From DATJPY01 sp035506135 (GTDB taxonomy: Bacteria; Myxococcota_A; UBA9160; PR03), in the NCBI GenBank assembly GCA_035506135.1, contig DATJPY010000104.1:1-64000 (forward strand): DNA of 64,000 nt, in the 5' to 3' direction. Under the pieces are notes generated by a model. The model worked only from the letters and a program-made list of their open reading frames with translations, searched no databases and had not been told where the DNA came from. Position 1 is the first letter of the stretch; each line of letters begins with the position of its first letter. Below are positions 63,080 through 64,000 of the stretch, in pieces. A program made the translations under genes and the position numbers.

Positions 63080-63208
63080 GTTGCCCTCCCCGGACGAAAT
63101 TGAGCGCACACTCTTGCTGGATGGACGGACCGCCGTCAAGGCACCCCGCGGGGCATCGGTCCCGTCTCGGCCCGTTTCCTGTGGGTCGGAGTGGTACCCT
63201 GCGCCGCC

Positions 63209-64000
63209 GTGCGAAGCCGCCTCGCCAGGATCGCCGCGTTCGGGGTGCTGCTCGTCGTCGCCTGCGCGGTGGGCTGTCGCCTCCTCCTATCCCATCTGCC
63301 CGAGCGCTACGCCGTCAACGCGCCCCTCGGCTTCATGCTCTTCGGACACGGGACCGAGGCGCCCCCGGCGGCCGAGGTCCACGAGCGGCTGCACGTGCCC
63401 CCGGGCTTCGCGATCTCGCTCTACGCCGATGGGATCGCCAACGCGCGCTTCCTCCGCTTCACGCCGACCGGCGATCTGCTCGTGAGCACGCCCCGCTCGG
63501 GAGAAATCAGGATCCTCCTGCGCGACGAGAACGGCGACGGCCGGCCCGACGGCGTGCGCACGCTGATCGGTGGCCTCGATCGCCCCCACGGCCTCGACTT
63601 CCACGAGGGCTGGCTCTACATCGGCGAGGGCAACGCGATTGCCCGGGTTCGCTACGACGCGGCGTCCCGATCGGTCGTCGGGCCCGTGGAACGCCTCGCT
63701 CCGCTGCCCTCGGGTGGCAACCACTGGACCCGCACGCTGCGCTTCGGGCCCGACGGGGCGCTGTACGTGACGGTGGGGTCGAGCTGCAACGCCTGCATCG
63801 AGACCGATCCGCGCCGCGCGGTGATGCTGCGCTACCAGCCCGACGGCACCGGCGAGGAGATCTACGCCACCGGGCTGCGCAACTCCGTGGGCTTCGACTG
63901 GCAACCCGGGAGCGGCGCGCTCTACGCGACCGACAACGGACGCGACCTCCTCGGCGACGATGTCCCCCCCTGCGAGCTCAACCGCATCGTGCAGGGCGGT
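63209..64000 (+). CDS. Sorbosone/PQQ-type sugar dehydrogenase-like protein (partial)
   Basis: The frame is open from GTG 63209 to the window end (264 codons, no stop). A signal or lipoprotein-type N-terminus (AAFGVLLVVACAVGC) precedes a beta-propeller: ERLHVPPGFAISLYA, FTPTGDLLVSTPRSGEI, GLDRPHGLDF, NHWTRTLRFGPDGALYVTVG, CNACIETDPRRA and EIYATGLRNSVGFDW. These match the L-sorbosone dehydrogenase group of PQQ-dependent soluble glucose dehydrogenase-like proteins. The His of RPHGL corresponds to the catalytic His region. The substrate and the missing C-terminus are unknown. Confidence 0.85.
   Translation, partial: MRSRLARIAAFGVLLVVACAVGCRLLLSHLPERYAVNAPLGFMLFGHGTEAPPAAEVHERLHVPPGFAISLYADGIANARFLRFTPTGDLLVSTPRSGEIRILLRDENGDGRPDGVRTLIGGLDRPHGLDFHEGWLYIGEGNAIARVRYDAASRSVVGPVERLAPLPSGGNHWTRTLRFGPDGALYVTVGSSCNACIETDPRRAVMLRYQPDGTGEEIYATGLRNSVGFDWQPGSGALYATDNGRDLLGDDVPPCELNRIVQGG

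Overview
This is a very GC-rich, densely packed bacterial chromosome segment. LpxC shows a Gram-negative, lipid A-making cell. An NtrY/NtrX pair, a ruvCAB-yebC block, a PilZ/DUF4388 protein, a TPR-fused Ser/Thr kinase, a PEP-CTERM-like protein and a multihaem cytochrome together suggest a deltaproteobacterial-grade lineage (Myxococcota- or Binatota-like). That placement is inference; no 16S gene or other phylogenetic marker was tested. Nearly all coding capacity is ordinary chromosomal housekeeping, with one mobile-element edge at the left end.

Layout. (1) 1-1849 is the edge of an integrative element: an excisionase-like HTH protein, a ribbon-helix-helix protein and a tyrosine integrase broken by two frameshifts, ending inside the 3' part of tRNA-Gly(GCC). 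(2) 2004-10123 holds an amidohydrolase, a small exported protein, a WbpA-like nucleotide-sugar dehydrogenase, pgsA, a lytic transglycosylase, nadB, an SDR and an aldehyde dehydrogenase. (3) 10185-19345 holds a PilZ-DUF4388 protein, a GlnA-like/PuuD-like pair, then purF-purL-purQ with purC divergent. (4) 19249-20937 encodes a PEP-CTERM-like exported protein. (5) 20991-32852 is one long leftward operon in the order rimP, nusA, infB, DUF503, rbfA, truB, rpsO, pnp, dut, cdsA, purB, purS, mostly joined by stop/start overlaps. (6) 33124-39130 reads leftward as ntrY, ntrX, rimI, pyrK, pyrD. (7) 39313-46893 is a 2526-residue TPR protein facing lpxC. (8) 48030-53885 carries a TPR/Ser-Thr kinase fusion and yebC-ruvC-ruvA-ruvB. 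(9) 54042-60660 reads rightward as a lidless DnaK homologue, a J-domain protein, a thioredoxin/octahaem lipoprotein, an enoyl-CoA hydratase and a family-4 uracil-DNA glycosylase. (10) 60670-64000 holds purE, aroE, a ferredoxin, rpmG, a detached rplX and a partial sorbosone dehydrogenase-like gene.

Most of the IMP pathway enzymes are scattered over four loci (purFLQ, purC, purSB, purE). PyrDK supplies the dihydroorotate step. RuvABC and UDG serve DNA repair. PgsA, CdsA and LpxC build the envelope lipids.

The most unusual signal is a family of dispersed, hairpin-bearing GC-rich repeats at 10157, 36742, 51053 and 59885-60050. Copies sit in-frame inside ruvB, the ntrY tail and the uracil-DNA glycosylase. 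The hairpin stems differ between copies by compensatory changes, and the sense strand of the core is open in all three frames. The integrase/tRNA overlap, a sigma-54-like promoter before lpxC, and leader structures before pnp and rimP-nusA-infB also merit attention.
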